This document shows, one piece after another, positions 59,293 through 64,000 of a stretch of DNA of 64,000 bases (the first letter of the stretch is position 1; each line of letters starts with the position of its first letter). Both the position numbers and the translations under genes were made by a program. Source of the stretch: Bryum argenteum (Eukaryota > Streptophyta > Bryopsida > Bryales > Bryaceae); assembly GCA_037043015.1 (NCBI GenBank), contig CM073321.1, positions 16,427,001 to 16,491,000 of the forward strand. The letters are read 5' to 3'. The notes beneath the pieces are model-generated. The model made no database searches. It was not told where the DNA came from and saw nothing but the letters and a program-made list of their open reading frames with translations.

Positions 59293-62200
59293 TCATCCCG
59301 CACCAAGTTCATCATCGTCATTTAGTACATTGTCCTCTTCGCCGTCGTCTAACTCCTCTTGTCTGTCATCATAAATGTCGTGCCCACCTTCGTCTTCTTC
59401 CTCTACATGTGCAAGCACATGGGCAACATCGGCTTCTAGAACTGGTTCCCGCACCTGTTCGGAGCCCTCACCCACTAGGTGGCTGGCACCGGATACATTT
59501 ATTGTGGCGTCATTTCGACCAGGGGCACTAGGTGATTCTTCCTCTGACTCTGCGGTCACCGTCCTCGACCGGGGCTCAACATCGCGCACAATCATCCACT
59601 CTGGATCCAGATAATCTTGAATGAAATACACCTGAACAAGACCAGTGTTATTTTCATATGTCATAGTACGTACAAACCAGACGTAGAGGATTAACAACGT
59701 TTCAATTTCAGAAATCTATAAGATAAACAATTGCATCAAATGTCAACATTTATGATGTAAGGAATGTAGGACAATTGGACCTGTTTAGCATGAACTGGCA
59801 TTATGTAAGGTTCCATAGCGGGAAACTGTCCGGCATTGAACTTAACAGACCAGAAACCATGTTCGTCTACACGCATGGTTCGATTGCGCCCTTGCATATT
59901 AGGTCTAATCCAGGAGCATTTAAGTACATTATATTGGAGGTGGCCGTAATCCACCTCATTTATATCCTTCAGTATCCCAATATATTGCAGTGTAGCCTCA
60001 ACTGGGTTTTGGTCTACGCGTGAAGATGTGCACGTCTGAGTAGCAATGCACGCTATGCCTGAATCAAAAGACAAATTGCTCCTATTTCCCTCGTCATTAA
60101 TACGAAAATGATACTCGTAGGCATACATGGAATTGTGACGTTTCACAATTGGACGCGGCAGTTTGGACACTGTGAGCAGAGAGAGAATTGGGACGTGCCC
60201 TTCGTCTGCCATTGCTTGAACGCGCTCTTCGAGCCAAACAAATAATATGGGGAACTGTCTTCTTGATCGTGATTCTTCGGCATTCCTTCTCTCTGTGTAC
60301 TCACTGTGACAACGGTGAAATTAAATACCAAAGTAGTAAAGTGAAGTGCAACATGTCATATTAAATATATTTAGTCGCTTGCGTGGTATATGCTATGTCA
60401 AATTCAATGTCCTTGACGGCATAAGCCAATGGCTCGATCACCTTACATTGACCGAACCACAAGCATTCCATAGAACTGTAAGCGAAGATGGAGCATAACA
60501 TCAAGAGTATGGCGCACGGGTAGTTCCTGTATGGAAGAAAAAAATAACACACATTGGAAGATTTAGTTAAACATCGAACACTTTAGCTAGCACATATGAA
60601 AATGTTGAGCAATCTTGTCAGTTTTAGAGTTAAGCATTAGAACGGTAATAAAATAAATACCACAAATTGAGCAAGACAATAAGGATAAGTGATGTTGTTG
60701 GTGTTATGTATGCATTGCTGTCAGAAATTTAGTACTCGACCTGTCGCAAATATCTCAGATTCAGAGCGGGCGTATTGAAATGCAGGCATCCAGTGATATA
60801 AACAATATCTTTGAAATAATATGTAATTCTCTTCTGCAAACTACCGTCATTGCGGACCTTAGCATCCTATACTGTTATAATATTTCTATAGTAATGTTCA
60901 AAACAAAGTAAACTTTAGATGCGGCAAGAAGCATAACAGATAGCAATGCAGATACAGTAATCTAGAATATTGGAGCATGATCAACAACAAAGCCGTTTTT
61001 GATACAAAAAAAAATAGGTTAGTTTCCTTAACAAATCGGTGATGTTGAAAACACAACAGAAACGCCCACCAATGCTACTCGATTTAAGACTTGAACGTGG
61101 TGACATGGAAACAGAGTCACGAAAAGAAAGACGACCTGGATTGCAGATGCAATTTTCTTAGGACTGCTCTCAAGGAATACGGAAAACGGAAAAATATAGG
61201 TACAGATTGGAGTCATGAAGAGGTAGCGTACAATAGAGCCTGACCATGCCGGAATCCAAGCGATGAATCACATAGACCTACATATCTTGTTTCTATGAGG
61301 TACGTCATCGTGGTTAGCAGTTTCGACATGGATAGCGTACGCATGCCAAGAAGCGATACAATTAAAAATTTAGAGGTCAACACAATATCTATTTATGGTA
61401 CAAAACTTGGCTGCATGAGAAACACCGACGAAACGCCCAAAGAACACTCTGGTCCAATTTCGAATGCAATGCACCACTATGCTCAAAAATTAAAATGACA
61501 TACTCCATACCACATCAGCATTGTATTGGAACCAATATGGTATATTCCAAGTTATGCTCAAAAGTAATGTCGAACACCCCACAATCTAATGAATGGCATT
61601 GCCATTAGTGATATAATATATCGACAATGCAATTGGACAACCAATCCCGGTGCAAATATATAAGGAAGGCCGTCTACCGAAACATGATAGAGACTCAATG
61701 AAGCATAGATCATACTGCAAAAAAATTTAGCTACACATCGGTTACACAATAACACTCATTATAATTAGCAAGAGCATATACAGAATATAATATATGCTCA
61801 CCTTCCAGTAAGGGAGTCGGAATAGGCAACTCACTTGTTCAATGCCATTCCTTCGAACTGGATCATTATGAATTGGCGCTCCTTCACGAAACCACCTTTC
61901 GCGCTCCAAGCCTAAACTTAAGGCAGTTGCGCCAGACACTGGAGGGAGAGCATGTCGTTCTTCCACAGTTCCGAAGTTCCCAATATCATGTCGCATATGA
62001 TGATTGGAAGGGAGGAACCTCCTTGCACAGTTCTCAAATACGTTTTTGTGGAGGAAGAGCGCTCTTCGTGATCTAAAGCCAGCTCCGCATACAGGGCACC
62101 CATAGAAACCCTTTGTGGTACATCCTACCACAAGGCTATATGCGGAAAAGTCTCTGATTGTCCAAATCACCATGGCGCGCAGAGTAAATGCAGATGAGTT

Positions 62201-62765
62201 CTCATAGTTAGCAACATCCTTGCAATAGATGCCATAGGTCCACAACTCCAATAGTTCGTCGATCAATGGGGCCATAAAAACATCAAAGTGATTAGAGGAT
62301 ATTGATTTTGGTCCGGGTATCAGCATGGTCAAAAGAATGAAATACTTCTTCGTGGTTAACCAAGGAGCCATGTTGTAGTTCAGAAGCAAAATGGGCCAGA
62401 TTGAGTACGTACTCCTCTTATCAGAAAATGGATTAAATCCATCAGCAATAAAGGGCATCCGGACACATCTGTTGTCGTAGGCAAATTCTTCACAAAATCG
62501 TTCATTTATCCATAACCACTATTTCGAGTGTGAAACGTGGCTCATCACACCATCTGTCATCTGTTTCAGTGCCCACCACGTCATGGCTCTGTAGCTTGCA
62601 ATGGACTACAAAAAATTTTCTTCAAATGGGGTGTCACAGGGAACACTCTAAGCACCTTTTGCGGCACCATCGACTTCCCTGATCTTTTTTTCCAAGGACT
62701 ATGACAAAATGGACACGCTGTAGCATTCTCCAGCCCTTCCCTATACACACAGCACGACGTTGCTA
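59293..62765 (-). pseudogene. CACTA (En/Spm) TNP2-type transposase, 5'-truncated
   Basis: Read right to left: an N-terminal piece near 62730-62570 (YREGLENATACPFCHSPWKK, VPQKVLRVFP) with a Cys pair; after disturbed sequence, the core 62460-61802 (ADGFNPFSDK, IPGPKS, PLIDELLELW, GFYGCPVCG, LFRLPYWK), which ends at a GT donor. The DUF4216 region is at 60212-59781 (NLSFDSGIA, then ILKDINEVDYG). A clean intron (59632-59780, GT-AG) joins it to the last exon 59631-59293 (VYFIQDYLDPEW, then a very acidic tail). Stops disturb 62460-62570. The 5' end meets the MULE copy B at about 62765. Sequence between 60340 and 61800 should hold the missing middle exons, which I could not trace. Confidence 0.85.
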
Positions 62766-62774
62766 CCGTGTGAG

Positions 62775-62862
62775 CGTTGAGCGGTGAGCGGTGAGCGGTG
62801 AGCGGTGAGCGGTGAGCGGTGAGCGGTGAGCGGTGAGCGCGGTGAGCGGTGAGCGGTAAGAT
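62775..62862. repeat. (GAGCGGT)n array at the MULE end
   Basis: About eleven 7-bp units with one insertion (GAGCGCGGT). Copy A has only two or three such units at the same place, so the array has expanded or shrunk since the copies separated. Confidence 0.9.
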
Positions 62863-63279
62863 TTAGAATTTTTAGGGCTGAGTTTGTATTTTTAGTAAAA
62901 ATATTTCTAAAAATAGTTATTTTTTAAAAAAAGGGAATAATTTTCGAATATTCTTGGGAATATTCGAATATTCTAGACTTATCACCGTGGATTTGGTGAC
63001 CCAAACCCGTGCAAATAAAGCTTAAATTCCCAGAATTTTGCGAGACTTCCCCAACAAAACTCGACAGTAAATCACAAATTTTTAAATGTCAAGAGGTTTC
63101 TAAGGTAATTTTTCTAAGTGAATAGTACTCCGAGTTAGACAAATTGGCAAGGATTGCTGTACATGTAGGTACTGGTATACTTATTTTTAATAAGTTGTGA
63201 AAAATAATCACATACAGTGTAGAGCACCCAATCATAAGACTAACACATAGCGTACGTAGATGAGGAGATATAAGACATT

Positions 63280-64000
63280 CTAATTTGTAGCATGGTCTAG
63301 GATTCCTCCTTCCAGAATCTTCTTCACCTCGTTAAAACTAAGAGTGGCCGCGTGGATGAAGAGGTCTGCATCTGGATCAAATTTGCAAACCAATACCGTG
63401 ATGTAGTATAGGTGCTTGCAAGGTCGGTATGGATCTCTCCGTCCTAACGAAGAGATTGTTTTCTTGAACACTGGGCATGAGCAATCCGGGAATTTACTAA
63501 TTGAAAGTCTATAAACTGCATCTGAATCCGACTCCAAGTCTACGATACATCCAAATCCAGGTTGGGGGATCATCGTCACCTTCAGAATTTTGGCCCGCAT
63601 TGAGGTGGCAGACTCAATATTCTTCATGTGCTTCGAAGTCACAGCAGGAATGCGTTTCATGTTCTTCGATCTTCTTGACCTAGGGAACACGTCAGGCTTC
63701 ATCGGGACTAGAATATGGGACAAGTCTCTTGGTGGGGCAACATTATTGAAAGTGCGGTGCGTAGGAAGCTGTTCTTTTTGTGGTAGTCGAAAGCCCGCAT
63801 TCTCTAACGCCTCCATTTCATCACGTGTGAGGTTTGTCCCTATCTTAACAGGCCATATTGAAGGAATAGGGGGTCTATCCTCGCTTTGAGAGAACGGCTC
63901 AATCCACTTGCGACGATGACCCTTCACACACCTATCAATATCATCCGCACAAAAAAAGAACTGATCAATTTTTCTTGGCCCCTCTTGAGGGCGTTGCCAT
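63280..64000 (-). CDS. MULE transposase C-terminus with SWIM zinc finger, open to the edge
   Basis: The frame is open from the window edge (FFFCADDIDRCVKGHRRKW, about 63960-63895) to the stop at 63280, 240 codons with no break, in contrast to copy A. The SWIM finger is intact: DCSCPVFKK (about 63485-63460) and PCKHLYYI (about 63425-63400), giving CxC...CxH. It ends LEGGILDHATN. SWIM fingers in Mutator-type transposases are thought to bind DNA or protein partners. Residue identity to copy A is about 60-65 percent by eye, so these are separate family members rather than recent duplicates. The N-terminal and catalytic parts lie outside the window. Confidence 0.85.
   Translation of the reverse strand, partial: WQRPQEGPRKIDQFFFCADDIDRCVKGHRRKWIEPFSQSEDRPPIPSIWPVKIGTNLTRDEMEALENAGFRLPQKEQLPTHRTFNNVAPPRDLSHILVPMKPDVFPRSRRSKNMKRIPAVTSKHMKNIESATSMRAKILKVTMIPQPGFGCIVDLESDSDAVYRLSISKFPDCSCPVFKKTISSLGRRDPYRPCKHLYYITVLVCKFDPDADLFIHAATLSFNEVKKILEGGILDHATN

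Larger units (their letters stand above)
62767..64000 (-). mobile_element. MULE-type DNA transposon, copy B (runs off the window)
   Basis: Starts GTGTGAGCG next to the truncated CACTA transposase and matches copy A through its 3' non-coding region and coding end. The element continues beyond the right edge. Confidence 0.75.

Overview
This is a repeat-dominated nuclear window from a green plant. The main evidence is one intact-looking gene with six GT-AG introns encoding a DUF155/RMD1-type protein of the plant RETARDED ROOT GROWTH kind (21224-24137), two decayed copies of the 3' part of the plastid gene ycf2, and a mobile-element set (Copia, CACTA, MULE with a SWIM finger, PIF/Harbinger, hAT) typical of plant chromosomes. 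Tc1 elements with a DD34E triad and a LINE carrying two kinds of endonuclease are unusual for flowering plants. I therefore lean to a seed-free land plant or a close algal relative, but the window does not settle the species.

Layout: 1-3548 is the 3' part of a dead Copia element and its 3' LTR. 3899-4653 is a broken coiled-coil reading frame. 4652 to about 8250 is a decayed MULE (copy A, minus strand); a second copy (B) enters at 62767 and runs off the right edge with its end still open. 9376-10252 is a small unrecognised gene. 11025-12690 is a satellite of about 165-170 bp split by a MITE. 13690-16610 is a PIF/Harbinger element with nuclease and MYB/SANT genes, the nuclease broken by one TAG. 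16785-20110 is a GC-rich block repeated together with the ycf2 fragments, followed by a 28-bp array (20103-20572). The DUF155 gene comes next.

26022-30299 is a Tc1 element with another Tc1 element nested in it. 31235-32284 is a short CACTA element with a 3-bp target duplication and a SINE-like insert. 33688-37122 is a precisely bounded insertion of unknown class carrying its own promoter and one long frame, lodged in a repeat-rich sequence that continues to another unrecognised frame (37148-38806).

The centre of interest is a LINE of about 7.5 kb (about 39515-50270, split by a 3.2-kb hAT-like insertion). In order it shows a 2A-like peptide, an APE endonuclease, a reverse transcriptase, an adenine-methyltransferase-like segment, RNase H, a zinc knuckle and a second, restriction-enzyme-like endonuclease. 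The known relative in architecture is Dualen/RandI. The copy is dead, but the combination is worth following.

The right part holds a long 21-bp minisatellite in two related blocks (53385-56640), an unrecognised frame with one internal TAG (57393-58526), and an autonomous-type CACTA transposase (59293-62765, minus).

The genes do not form a pathway: one host gene sits among nested, mostly inactivated mobile elements. Stops that replace tryptophan, arginine or glutamine codons recur in many of them, as expected if methylated cytosines have decayed.
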